Source: Phenylobacterium sp. (GTDB taxonomy: Bacteria; Pseudomonadota; Alphaproteobacteria; Caulobacterales; Caulobacteraceae). Taken from it: 64,000 nucleotides of DNA. The stretch spans positions 25,356 through 89,355 of the forward strand of contig JAGNIV010000014.1 of assembly GCA_018001015.1 (NCBI GenBank), in the 5' to 3' direction. The notes under the pieces were generated by a model. That model did no database searches and had not been told where the DNA came from. It saw only the letters and a program-made list of their open reading frames with translations. Positions within the stretch are counted from its first letter, which is position 1. Each line of letters opens with the position of its first letter. This document shows, piece by piece, positions 1 through 7,366 of the stretch. The translations under genes were made by a program, and so were the position numbers.

Positions 1-1
1 C

Positions 2-892
2 GCCATCGAGCTGCACGAGAAGGGACCGCGCCGCATCGGGCCGTTCTTCATCCCGTCGGCGCTGATCAACCTGGCCTCGGGTCAGGTCTCCATCCGCTAC
101 GGCTTCAAGGGCCCCAACCACTCGGTGGTGACGGCCTGCGCCACCGGGGCCCACGCCATCGGCGACGGCGCCCGGCTGATCAAGTACGGCGACGCCGACA
201 TCATGATCGCCGGCGGGGCCGAGGCGGCCATCTGCCCGGTGGGCATGGCCGGCTTCATCGCCGCGCGCGCCATGTCGACCAACTTCAACGACCAACCGAC
301 CAAGGCCAGCCGCCCCTACGACAAGGACCGCGACGGCTTCGTGATGGGCGAGGGCGCTGGTGTCGTCGTCCTTGAGGAGTACGAACACGCCAAGGCGCGC
401 GGCGCGAAGATCTATGCCGAGGTCGTGGGCTACGGCCTGGCCGGCGACGCCTACCACATCACCTCACCGGCCGAGGACGGCGACGGCGGCTTCCGCGCCA
501 TGAAGATGGCCCTGAAGGACGCCGGGATCGCCCCGACGCAGATCGACTACGTCAACGCCCACGGCACCTCGACCCCGATGGGCGACGAGATCGAGCTGGG
601 CGCCGTCACCCGGCTGATGGGCGACCACGCCAAGGACATCTCGATGTCGTCGACGAAGTCGGCCACCGGCCACCTGCTGGGGGCGGCCGGCGCCATCGAG
701 GCCGCCTTCGCCTGCCTGGCGATCCGCGACCAGATCGCCCCCCCGACCCTGAACCTGGACAATCCCTCGGTTGAGACGGTCATCGACCTGATCCCGCACA
801 AGGCGAAACCGATGGCCATCGAGTACGCCCTGTCCAACAGCTTCGGCTTTGGCGGCACCAACGCCTCGGTCGTGTTCAAGAAGGTCACGTGA
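2..892 (+). CDS. fabF: 3-oxoacyl-[ACP] synthase II (FabF), C-terminal 296 residues; 5' end outside window
   Basis: Condensing enzyme of type II fatty-acid elongation: decarboxylates malonyl-ACP and joins it to an acyl chain held on cysteine, in the cytoplasm. The frame is open from base 2, so the gene starts upstream. The thiolase-fold catalytic triad is complete: Cys in VVTACATG (codon at 137-139), His in NAHGTSTPMGD (560-562) and His in KSATGHLLGAAG (671-673). The glycine-rich end SFGFGGTNAS is also typical. The stop overlaps the mltG start (GTGA), so the two are translationally coupled, the usual fabF-mltG arrangement in alphaproteobacteria. The visible length fits the last 70% of a roughly 420-residue FabF. 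Confidence 0.97.
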   Translation, partial: AIELHEKGPRRIGPFFIPSALINLASGQVSIRYGFKGPNHSVVTACATGAHAIGDGARLIKYGDADIMIAGGAEAAICPVGMAGFIAARAMSTNFNDQPTKASRPYDKDRDGFVMGEGAGVVVLEEYEHAKARGAKIYAEVVGYGLAGDAYHITSPAEDGDGGFRAMKMALKDAGIAPTQIDYVNAHGTSTPMGDEIELGAVTRLMGDHAKDISMSSTKSATGHLLGAAGAIEAAFACLAIRDQIAPPTLNLDNPSVETVIDLIPHKAKPMAIEYALSNSFGFGGTNASVVFKKVT

Positions 893-1995
893 GCAAGAGG
901 CCGCGAACCCCCAAACGGACCGGCGGCCTATCCCCCATGCGCCGATTGATGATCATGCTGCTGAGCGCCGCGGCGACCCTGGCGGTCACGGCGATGCTGG
1001 TGGCGGTGTGGGTGGCCTGGTCGTTCCAAGGCCCCGGCCCCGCCGCCAAGAGCGGCGACATGACCACGGTCATGCTGCGCCAGGGCTCCAGCCTGCCCGA
1101 GATCGCCTCGACGCTCGCCCGTGACGGCGTGATCCGCTCGGCCCCGATCTTCGTGGCCGCCGCCCAGGTCACCGGCGCGGCGCGGCGGCTGAAGGCCGGC
1201 GAGTACGAGTTCGCCAGCCGCGCCTCGATGGCCAGCATCCTGGCCGATGTGCGCGACGGCAAGATCATCCGCCACCAGATCACCATTCCAGAGGGCCGGA
1301 CCAGCGAGATGGTGGTGGAGGCCCTGGCCGCCAAGGCTGACCTGACCGGGGTGGCCGCCGCCCCGCCGGAGGGCTCGATCCTGCCCGAGACCTATCAGTA
1401 CGAGCGCGGCGAGGACCGTTCGGCCGTGCTGCGCCGGATGATGGACGCCCGCGACCAGCTGATCGCCTCGCTGTGGGCCAAGCGCCAGCCGGACCTGCCC
1501 TTCACCACGCCCGAGGAGGCCATCACGCTGGCCTCCATCGTGGAGAAGGAGACCGGCAAGGCCAGCGAACGGCCCCGGGTGGCGGCGGTGTTCATCAACC
1601 GCCTGCGCCAGGGCATGCGCCTGCAGAGTGACCCGACCATCATCTACGGCATCACCCAGGGCCGGCCGCTGGGACGCGGCATCCGCGCCTCGGAACTGGC
1701 GGCGGAGACGCCCTACAACACCTACGCCATCAACGGCCTGCCGCCGACGCCGATCGCCAATCCGGGCCGGGCGGCCATCGCCGCCGTGCTGGATCCGCCC
1801 AAGACAACGGAACTGTTTTTCGTGGCCGATGGCACCGGCGGCCACGTCTTCGCCTCGACGCTGGCCGAGCACAACGCCAACGTCGCCAAGTGGCGCAACA
1901 TCGAACGCACGCGCGGGGCGGCGGTCTCGAACCAAACCCCGGTCCTGGCCGGCGAAGCGCCCGTGGACGCCCCGGCCGTGACGGTGGAGCCGTGA
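889..1995 (+). CDS. mltG: Endolytic murein transglycosylase MltG
   Basis: Cleaves nascent glycan strands in the periplasm, acting as a terminase of peptidoglycan polymerisation. The 368-residue protein has a cytoplasmic basic N-terminus, one membrane anchor (about residues 20-46, LMIMLLSAAATLAV), a LysM-like segment and the YceG/MltG catalytic domain. The catalytic glutamate is E219 in LASIVEKETG, followed by FINRLRQGMRLQSDPT, the family signature. The start is the GTG overlapping the fabF stop; an ATG at residue 17 (MRRLMIML) would also keep the anchor. A Pro/Ala-rich tail closes the protein. Probably co-transcribed with fabF. Confidence 0.95.
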   Translation: MSKRPRTPKRTGGLSPMRRLMIMLLSAAATLAVTAMLVAVWVAWSFQGPGPAAKSGDMTTVMLRQGSSLPEIASTLARDGVIRSAPIFVAAAQVTGAARRLKAGEYEFASRASMASILADVRDGKIIRHQITIPEGRTSEMVVEALAAKADLTGVAAAPPEGSILPETYQYERGEDRSAVLRRMMDARDQLIASLWAKRQPDLPFTTPEEAITLASIVEKETGKASERPRVAAVFINRLRQGMRLQSDPTIIYGITQGRPLGRGIRASELAAETPYNTYAINGLPPTPIANPGRAAIAAVLDPPKTTELFFVADGTGGHVFASTLAEHNANVAKWRNIERTRGAAVSNQTPVLAGEAPVDAPAVTVEP

Positions 1996-2003
1996 ACCAG
2001 GTT

Positions 2004-2287
2004 CCTTCTCCCCTTGCGGGAGAAGGTGGCCCTGCGGAGCAGGGTCGGATGAGGGGTCGTGCTCCCTATCTGGAAAATTCACACCGTCATCCCGGCCGCA
2101 GCGAAGCGGAGAGCCGGGACCCAGGAGCCCAGCCCAGTCACCTGGGTGACTGCTTCGCGCCGCCGCTTCGCGGTCCCGGGTCTTCCCTGCGGGTCGCCCG
2201 GGATGACGTGAGTTATTGCTCTGAGGGGAGCGCGACCCCTCATCCGTCGGGCCTTCGCCCGACACCTTCTCCCGCAAGGGGAGAAGG
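2004..2287. repeat. Composite palindromic repeat (class C, about 60-bp arms) interrupted by a class B repeat
   Basis: Fills the 313-bp gap between mltG and yicC. The outer arms at 2004-2066 and 2226-2287 are near-perfect inverted copies; both carry the hairpin CCTTCTCCCC/GGGAGAAGG and GGATGAGGGGTCG. Between them lies a complete class B element (next entry). The outer arms could therefore fold as one long stem with the inner element at its tip. No protein-like reading frame is credible here. Confidence 0.85.
2085..2208. repeat. Class B palindromic repeat, copy 1 (nested)
   Basis: Bounded by CGTCATCCCGG on the left and CCGGGATGACG on the right, with an internal hairpin at each end (TCCCGG...CCGGGA), so the layout is two REP-like hairpins facing each other. 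The same termini occur at 7035-7131, 17715-17812 and 28444-28541. This copy is about 25 bp longer than the others because of an extra segment around 2125-2165. Confidence 0.85.
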
Positions 2288-2308
2288 ACGTGCGCGGCGG
2301 GCATCATA

Positions 2309-3193
2309 ATGCCCCTTTCCGGGATGACGGGGTTTGGCCGCGCCGAGGGGGCGCACGGCGACTGGAGCTGGTCGGTGGAGGCGCGGTCGGTGAACGGCCG
2401 CAACCTGGAGATCCGCTATCGCGGGGTTCCGGGGTTCGACGCCCTGGACCGCGTGGCCCGCGAGGCGGCGCAGGCCCGCTTCCAGCGGGGCAATGTCACC
2501 ATCGGGGTGACCGGCAAGCGGACCGACGCCGGCGGCAAGGTCACCATCAATTTCGACCAGATCGAACGCTATCTGACGGCGGGCGCGCAGCTGGTGGCCG
2601 AGGGGCGGGCCACGACGCCGAGCCTGGACGGCCTGCTCGCCCTGCGCGGCGTGATCGAGGCCGGTGAGGCCACCGACGATCCCGACACCCTGGCCGCCGT
2701 CGAGGCCGCCATGGCGGTTAGCCTGAATGCGGCGCTGGACGCCCTGCTGGCCAACCGGCGCGAGGAGGGCGCGTCGCTCGCCGTCGTGCTGACCGGCCAG
2801 ATAGACAAGGTCGCGGCCCTGGTGATCCAGGCCGAGACCGAGGCCGCCGGACAGTCGGCCGCCATCAAGGAGCGCTTCGAGCGCCGGATGAACGAACTGG
2901 CCCCCGACACGCCCGGCCTCGCCGACCGCATCGTGGTGGAGGCCGCCGCCCTGGCGGTGAAGGCCGACGTCCGCGAGGAGCTGGACCGGTTGGCGGGCCA
3001 TGTGGACGCCGCCCGGTCGCTGATGGCCGGCGAGGGCCCGGCGGGGCGCCGGCTCGACTTCCTGACCCAGGAATTAATGCGCGAGGCCAACACCCTGTGC
3101 TCCAAGTCGGCCCTGCCGGGCCTGACCACCGTGGGCCTGGACCTGAAGGCCACCATCGAGCAGTTCCGCGAGCAGGTGCAGAATGTGGAATAG
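2309..3193 (+). CDS. yicC: YicC/YloC family endoribonuclease
   Basis: Family members are Mn-dependent endoribonucleases linked to small-RNA and mRNA turnover. The 294-residue length is normal. The N-terminal YicC domain begins with the signature MTGFGRAEG, and the C-terminal DUF1732 domain has DFLTQELMREANTLCSKS near residues 250-267, which is almost invariant in the family. The chosen ATG is at 2309, but MTGFGRAE starts five codons later and could be the true start. It lies 6 bp before gmk, the common yicC-gmk pair. The class C repeat ends about 20 bp upstream, so its promoter may lie in or before the repeat. Confidence 0.93.
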   Translation: MPLSGMTGFGRAEGAHGDWSWSVEARSVNGRNLEIRYRGVPGFDALDRVAREAAQARFQRGNVTIGVTGKRTDAGGKVTINFDQIERYLTAGAQLVAEGRATTPSLDGLLALRGVIEAGEATDDPDTLAAVEAAMAVSLNAALDALLANRREEGASLAVVLTGQIDKVAALVIQAETEAAGQSAAIKERFERRMNELAPDTPGLADRIVVEAAALAVKADVREELDRLAGHVDAARSLMAGEGPAGRRLDFLTQELMREANTLCSKSALPGLTTVGLDLKATIEQFREQVQNVE

Positions 3194-3199
3194 CCCGCG

Positions 3200-3853
3200 A
3201 TGACCGACGATCACGCCAAACCCTGGGAAACCACCCGGCGCGGCCTGCTGCTGCTGGTGTCGAGCCCGGCCGGGGCGGGGAAGACCTCGCTGTCGCGGCG
3301 GCTGGTGGCCGATCACGGCGACATGACCCTGTCGATCTCGGCGACCACGCGGGATGCGCGGCCCGGCGAAGAGGAGGGGCGGGAGTATTTCTTCGTCGAC
3401 CGCGCGCGGTTCGAGACGATGATCGGCGAGGGGCACTTCCTGGAGTGGGCCGAGGTGAACGGCAACCTCTACGGCACCCCCAAGGCGCCGGTGATGGCCG
3501 CCCTGGAAGAGGGCAAGGACGTGCTGTTCGACATCGACTGGCAGGGCGCCAAGCAGATCGCCGAGGCCGCGCCGGATGACAGCGTGCGGGTGTTCATCCT
3601 GCCGCCCTCCTGGGAGGACCTGTCGCGGCGCCTGCATGCCCGCGCCCAGGACAGCGAGACGGTGATCCAGCAGCGCCTGGAGCTGGGCAAGGACGAGATC
3701 GCCCACTGGGGCGCCTATGACTATGTGATCGTGAACAAGAACTTCGACCGGGCCTATGCCGACCTGATCCACATCTACCGCGCCGAGCGGCTGAAGCCGG
3801 GGCGGAACATCTGGTTGCCGGAGTTTGTGGTGGGGTTGTTGAACGAGGGGTAG
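3200..3853 (+). CDS. gmk: Guanylate kinase
   Basis: Phosphorylates GMP to GDP with ATP, a step in GTP and dGTP supply and in recycling of cyclic GMP and (p)ppGpp. The 217-residue protein shows the P-loop SSPAGAGKTS (residues 21-30), the GMP-binding segment TRDARPGEEEGREYFFV and the DIDWQGAKQ motif, in family order. The stop codon is followed directly by repeat-derived DNA. Confidence 0.97.
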   Translation: MTDDHAKPWETTRRGLLLLVSSPAGAGKTSLSRRLVADHGDMTLSISATTRDARPGEEEGREYFFVDRARFETMIGEGHFLEWAEVNGNLYGTPKAPVMAALEEGKDVLFDIDWQGAKQIAEAAPDDSVRVFILPPSWEDLSRRLHARAQDSETVIQQRLELGKDEIAHWGAYDYVIVNKNFDRAYADLIHIYRAERLKPGRNIWLPEFVVGLLNEG

Positions 3854-3910
3854 GGGGCTCTCTCCACCTCCGCCAACGCAAGGTGTTGCACTTCGTTTGA
3901 GAACTCAGGG

Positions 3911-4017
3911 GATCCAGGTAAAGCCCACTTTGCTGTCAGATGGATCGCCGCCTGATGGTGGGTCAAACCCAGGCGCCGGAGATGAATCTGGGTCCCGGCC
4001 TTCGCCGGGATGAGCGG
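3911..4017. repeat. Class A BIME-like repeat, copy 1 (left end missing)
   Basis: Matches the repeat at 4527-4656 almost base for base from GATCCAGGT to GATGAGCGG but lacks the left-hand hairpin. It sits in the 366-bp gap between gmk and the GIY-YIG gene, which contains two repeat copies and no credible protein gene. Bases 3854-3910 show nothing recognisable. Confidence 0.8.
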
Positions 4018-4042
4018 ATATTGGGATGGCGCCGGGTTTCCT

Positions 4043-4199
4043 CCGCTCCTCCCGGCGAAGGCCGGGATCCAGGTGAAGCCCACTATGTCCTCAGATGAAC
4101 CGCCAGCCCTTTGCGGAGCAAACCCAGGCGCCGTAGGTGAATCTGGGTCCCGGCCTTGGCTGCTTCGCGCCGCCCCTTCGGGGTCGCCGGGACGAGCGG
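4043..4199. repeat. Class A BIME-like repeat, copy 2
   Basis: Ends are CCGCTCCTCCCGGCGAAGG and its inverted counterpart ending GACGAGCGG. Each end folds on itself (CCCGGC-GAAG-GCCGGG), so the element is two opposed hairpins. The right end carries about 24 extra bases (CTTCGCGCCGCCCCTTCGG) relative to other copies. It ends 21 bp from the stop codon of the GIY-YIG gene. Confidence 0.85.
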
Positions 4200-4219
4200 T
4201 TTGGGGGTGGGTTATTGGG

Positions 4220-4516
4220 TCAGAATGGCAGCAGGTTGTTGAGGTCGTCACCCAGGTCTCGCCAGTCCGGGTTCTTCTCCTCGATCAGCCGAAGCTTCCA
4301 GGCACGGCGCCATTCCTTGATCTGGCGCTCGCGGCGGAAGGCGTTCTCGCGCAGTTCGAAGGCCTGGAACCAGACCAGCCTGTCGACGCCGTAGTTGGCG
4401 GTGAAGCCGCGGCGCACCTTCTCGCGATGTTCGAAGACCCGCTTGGCGAGGTTGTCCGTCGAGCCGGTGTAGAGCGTGCCGTTCCGCTGGCTGGCGAGGA
4501 TGTAGGTATAGAACAT
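4220..4516 (-). CDS. GIY-YIG family nuclease-like protein, single domain, flanked by class A repeats
   Basis: 98 residues that form just one GIY-YIG domain of the small YhbQ/UPF0213-like type. The first strand YTYILAS (3-9) stands for GIY and LYTGST (15-20) for YIG; the expected catalytic Arg is R26 in AKRVFEH with H30 after it, and the metal-binding Glu is probably E57 in RENAFRRE. The tail KEWRRAWKLRLIEEKNPDW is typical of the subfamily. I chose the ATG at 4516: an upstream in-frame extension to 4567 only translates repeat DNA. Class A repeats lie on both sides (4043-4199 and 4527-4656), the right one 10 bp from the start codon. Family members are predicted DNA nucleases; the substrate is unknown. 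See finding on the repeat association. Confidence 0.85.
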   Translation of the reverse strand: MFYTYILASQRNGTLYTGSTDNLAKRVFEHREKVRRGFTANYGVDRLVWFQAFELRENAFRRERQIKEWRRAWKLRLIEEKNPDWRDLGDDLNNLLPF

Positions 4517-4526
4517 GTCCCTCCCT

Positions 4527-4656
4527 CCGCTCGTCCCGGCGAAGGCCGGGATCCAGGTGAAACCCACTTAGCTGTCAGATGGATCGCCGCCTGATCGTGG
4601 GTCAAACCCAGGCGCCGGAGATGAATCTGGGTCCCGGCCTTCGCCGGGACGAGCGG
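4527..4656. repeat. Class A BIME-like repeat, copy 3
   Basis: The most complete copy. Left end CCGCTCGTCCCGGCGAAGG and right end CTTCGCCGGGACGAGCGG are inverted copies of about 27 bp, each self-complementary (CCCGGC-GAAG-GCCGGG). The core carries a further weak inversion, AACCCAC/GTGGGT. It directly precedes the GIY-YIG start codon, so its 5' untranslated RNA would fold strongly. Confidence 0.88.
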
Positions 4657-4682
4657 GTTTGGGGTTTTGCTCCCGGCTCAAT

Positions 4683-4708
4683 GTTCTTCATATGTTCTTG
4701 CATGGTTC
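4683..4708. promoter_or_regulatory. Tandem LexA-type SOS operator: three GTTC half-sites at exact 11-bp spacing
   Basis: GTTC occurs at 4683-4686, 4694-4697 and 4705-4708, separated by exactly 7 bp each time, giving two overlapping GTTC-N7-GTTC sites. This direct repeat is the known LexA box of alphaproteobacteria; the first site, GTTCTTCATATGTTC, is close to the common GTTCTCTATATGTTC form. It sits in a locally AT-richer stretch, 90 bp before the terminase-like gene and 167 bp before the divergent GIY-YIG gene, so it could control either or both. Confidence 0.7.
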
Positions 4709-4797
4709 GCGCATTTATGGCAAGAGATGGCCATTGGTCAGGGCTGCGCGCGGCGCGTCCTCAAGGCCGTTGATCCCAATCAATTCAGGATATTGCC

Positions 4798-5583
4798 ATG
4801 AGCCGGAAGCGGGTCTGGGGCGAGGTCGCCCCGGTGGTGGACGAGGTGTGCCTGCGGCTGGAGGCGGGAGAGCCGCTGGCCGTGGTATGCCGGGAGGCGG
4901 AGATGCCTCATGAGAGCACGCTGCGGGCCTGGCTGCGGCGGCATCCGGACCTGAAGGCCCGCGTGGACGCGGCGCGGGCGGCGGGGCTGGCGGTGCAGGC
5001 GGCGCGGCCCTTGGTGGGACGGGTGCGGCCGGTGGTGTTCGACGAGGCCCTGGCGAACGCGGTGTGCGAGCGGCTCGCGGCGGGGTCGCAGGGTCTGGAG
5101 GCGGTGTGCGCCGACCGCGACCTGCCGTCGTCGGCGACGGTCTATCGCTGGCTGGCGGACTATCCGGAGTTCGCGGCGCAGTACGGGGAGGCGCGCCGCA
5201 TCCAGGCGCACCGGATGTTCGACGAGGCCCGCGCCATCGCCAAGGCGGCCACGGCCAAGTCGGTGGCGGTGGCCAAGCTGCGGATCGACACCCTGAAATG
5301 GCAGGCGGCCAAGCTGGCGCCGCGGGTCTATGGCGCGCGGGTCGAGCGGGACCTGGAGCCGGAGGCGCCGGTGTTCAATGTGCAGATCCGCGACTTCAGC
5401 CTGGAGAGCGAGGTGGAGGTCCTGCGGAAGATGGTGACGGAGGCCGGGATGAGCCTGCCGGAGGAGTCGGCGATGAACCCGATCCCGCCCCATCTGCCCG
5501 GTCTGAGGCGGGGGGCGGCGGCCAAGGCGATGGCGGCGGCGGCGGCGGAGGACGGACGGGCGGCCGGGTCCGAGTGGCTGTAG
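4798..5583 (+). CDS. Terminase-small-subunit-like DNA-binding protein with duplicated HTH-type segment
   Basis: 261 residues. The segment from about residue 70 to 190 (CERLAAGSQGLEAVC, SSATVYRWLADYPEFAAQY, AKLRIDTLKWQAAKLAPRVYG) matches the small terminase subunit type of Sf6-like phages, which recognises DNA by an HTH domain. A second, diverged HTH unit lies ahead of it (about 12-58: VCLRLEAGEPLAVVC, STLRAWLRRHPDLKARV), so the DNA-reading unit is duplicated. No large terminase subunit or other phage gene is nearby, so it is an orphan: a domesticated phage gene or a regulator. ATG at 4798. A tandem LexA-type operator lies 90 bp upstream, suggesting DNA-damage control. Function beyond DNA binding is not known. 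Confidence 0.75.
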   Translation: MSRKRVWGEVAPVVDEVCLRLEAGEPLAVVCREAEMPHESTLRAWLRRHPDLKARVDAARAAGLAVQAARPLVGRVRPVVFDEALANAVCERLAAGSQGLEAVCADRDLPSSATVYRWLADYPEFAAQYGEARRIQAHRMFDEARAIAKAATAKSVAVAKLRIDTLKWQAAKLAPRVYGARVERDLEPEAPVFNVQIRDFSLESEVEVLRKMVTEAGMSLPEESAMNPIPPHLPGLRRGAAAKAMAAAAAEDGRAAGSEWL

Positions 5584-5711
5584 GGCGCAGACCAGGCGCC
5601 CCCGGTGGCGGCGTCGGCGGTGAAGGCGGGTGCGCCTTGATCTGAATCAGGTCGTGTGGCGCGGTGTGGGCCCAAGCTCGCACTCCCACCCGGGTAGAGA
5701 CCGTGACGGCC

Positions 5712-6227
5712 ATGAGCAACATTCTCTCCCGCGCCATCGGTGCCGCCCTCCTGGCCCTCGGCCTGGTGGTCGGGGGCTGCGCCTCGACCCGCGACGGGCC
5801 GCCGCCCGCGCCGTCGGCGGCGGACCAGCGGTCGGGCGCCTTGACGCGGGGCGGGGAGAGCGGGCTGGGGATATCCGGGGCGGTGACGCCGCCGGAGCTG
5901 AAGGCGGTGGCCGCGGCGCCCTATGTCCTGGCCACGCCCCCCGACTGCGCCGCCATGGCCAAGGAAATCCTCCAGCTCGACGACCTGCTGGGCCCCGACG
6001 TCGATGTGGTGGCGGCGGCCGAGACCCGTTCGGGGGCCATGGCGCGGGCGGCCGACCGGGCGATTGTCGGCGCGGTGCGCGGCGCGATCCCCTATCGCTG
6101 GGTGCTGCGCTGGGTGACCCAGGCCGGCAAGCTGGATCGCGAGCTGCGGGAGGCGATCCTGGCGGCCACCGCGCGGCGGGGTTATCTGAAGGGGGTCCGC
6201 CTGGGCCTGGCCTGTCCGGCCGTCTGA
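5712..6227 (+). CDS. Hypothetical lipoprotein
   Basis: 171 residues with a lipoprotein signal peptide: basic start, hydrophobic AIGAALLALGLVVGG and lipobox VGGCAS with the modified Cys near residue 23. The mature part has a Pro/Ala linker and a soluble helical region including LDDLLGPDVDVVAAAETRSGAM and a segment with PYRWVLRWVTQAGK near the end. I recognise no catalytic motif. The ATG at 5712 places the signal peptide at the N-terminus; a GTG three codons earlier is possible. The 128 bp upstream hold nothing clear. It stands alone ahead of the DUF3606 gene. Confidence 0.75.
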   Translation: MSNILSRAIGAALLALGLVVGGCASTRDGPPPAPSAADQRSGALTRGGESGLGISGAVTPPELKAVAAAPYVLATPPDCAAMAKEILQLDDLLGPDVDVVAAAETRSGAMARAADRAIVGAVRGAIPYRWVLRWVTQAGKLDRELREAILAATARRGYLKGVRLGLACPAV

Positions 6228-6287
6228 CGGGGCTTGCCCTGCTCCGGCGGCGGTGACACTCCAGGGACCCGGATTCAAGGAGCTGAC

Positions 6288-6470
6288 ATGGCCGAACCCA
6301 AGGGCAAGCGGGATTTCCGCGACTCGCCGCGGCTGGATCCCAAGGAGCGGCATCAGGTGCAGTACTGGGCCAAGCGCTGGGGCGTGACCGACGACCAGAT
6401 CATCAACGCCTATCGCAAGGTCGGCATGATGGTGAAGGACATCGCCGCCGAGCTGGGCAAGAAGCGCTGA
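6288..6470 (+). CDS. DUF3606 domain small protein
   Basis: 60-residue basic protein made of a single DUF3606 domain (RHQVQYWAKRWGVTDDQIINAYRKVG), an uncharacterised alphaproteobacterial family. The RBS AAGGAG (6277-6282) sits 5 bp before the ATG at 6288. Length and sequence are normal for the family. No partner is evident. Confidence 0.85.
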   Translation: MAEPKGKRDFRDSPRLDPKERHQVQYWAKRWGVTDDQIINAYRKVGMMVKDIAAELGKKR

Positions 6471-6579
6471 GCATGGCGGGGTACGCCGTCACCTATCGGC
6501 TGGAGCCGTACGACCTGACGGCCGGACGGCGGCTGGCGGCGCGTGACCCGAGCCGGGGCTAGGCTGTAAGGTTCAGGGC

Positions 6580-7023
6580 ATGCATCTCATTCGAACCCAG
6601 GCGGTTATCGCGGCCTCGCCCCAGGCGGTGTGGGCGGTGCTGGCCGACTTCGCGCGCTACCGCGACTGGAACCCGCTGAACCTGGAGGCGCACGGGGAGG
6701 CTGCGCTCGGCGCGAAGATCCCCATGGTGTTCCGCAACCTGGCCTCGTCCAAGCCCGGCGCGACGATCTCCCAGACCGTGACCCTCGTCGCCTGCGAGCC
6801 GGGCAGGACCCTGGCCTGGGCCGGCCATGTGCCGCTGTTGTTCCGCGGGCGGCACCACTTCACCCTGGAGGCGGTGGCCGGCGGCACGCGGGTTCTGCAC
6901 GGCGAGGACCTGAGGGGGGTGATCCCGATGACCTTTTCCAAGGCGCAGATCGCGCGGGATTTCACGCCGGCCTATGAGGCGGTGAACGCCGCCCTGGCCG
7001 CGCGCGTGGCGGGCCAGGGATGA
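6580..7023 (+). CDS. SRPBCC family (START-like) protein
   Basis: 147 residues. Begins IRTQAVIAASPQAVWAVLADFARYRDWNP, the classic entry of the SRPBCC/polyketide-cyclase-like fold, in which a deep pocket holds a hydrophobic ligand. The ending FTPAYEAVNAALAARV forms the long C-terminal helix. The ligand cannot be told from sequence. Stands alone, followed by a class B repeat 11 bp after its stop codon. Confidence 0.85.
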   Translation: MHLIRTQAVIAASPQAVWAVLADFARYRDWNPLNLEAHGEAALGAKIPMVFRNLASSKPGATISQTVTLVACEPGRTLAWAGHVPLLFRGRHHFTLEAVAGGTRVLHGEDLRGVIPMTFSKAQIARDFTPAYEAVNAALAARVAGQG

Positions 7024-7034
7024 GCCCCACACGC

Positions 7035-7131
7035 CGTCATCCCGGGCGTCGCGTCGCGGAGACCCGGGACCCAGGTGCGGTGCGCGGGGCCCCTGGGTCC
7101 CGGCTCGGCCTGTCGGCCGTCCGGGATGACG
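7035..7131. repeat. Class B palindromic repeat, copy 2
   Basis: CGTCATCCCGG at the left end and CCGGGATGACG at the right end, with paired inner arms GGGACCCAGG and CCTGGGTCC. Fits exactly between two + strand genes, 11 bp after one and 16 bp before the next, so it would be transcribed as a double hairpin in any read-through message. Confidence 0.88.
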
Positions 7132-7147
7132 TCAGGCGGCGCCCACG

Positions 7148-7366
7148 ATGAACATCAAGGACCTTGTGGACCTGGCCTGCGACGAGGACCTGCGCGCGCC
7201 CTGCCTGTGGGTGCCCAGCGAGCACTGGGAGGACTTCCTCGCTGTGTTGGGCCGCACGCCGAACCGGATCGGGGTGGTGATCTATCGTGGCAAGACCGTC
7301 CGGGACGGCGGACCGGGGACCGACGTGGTGACCGGGTCTGACCAGGGCGGAACTTGGCGGCGGTGA
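7148..7366 (+). CDS. Hypothetical small protein
   Basis: 72 residues, no family recognised. The body (LVDLACDEDLRAPCLWVPSE, HWEDFLAVLGRTPNRIGVVI) looks like a compact soluble fold, whereas the last 20 residues are low in hydrophobics. ATG at 7148 immediately after the class B repeat; the stop overlaps the proposed start of the permease gene by 13 bp, suggesting coupling. Codon use is like its neighbours. Confidence 0.5.
   Translation: MNIKDLVDLACDEDLRAPCLWVPSEHWEDFLAVLGRTPNRIGVVIYRGKTVRDGGPGTDVVTGSDQGGTWRR

Noticed and set aside
4517-4567. N-terminal extension of the GIY-YIG protein
   Set aside because: The 17 extra residues come from repeat DNA; the family starts with the YTYIL strand right after the ATG at 4516.
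3775-4794. Several long open frames through the class A repeats on both strands
   Set aside because: They translate the palindromes (for example the WIPAFAG motif), have no family and overlap the GIY-YIG gene; repeat DNA of high GC lacks stop codons by chance.
6473-6562. 29-codon ORF after the DUF3606 gene
   Set aside because: No RBS of note, no family and composition like the surroundings; too short to support.
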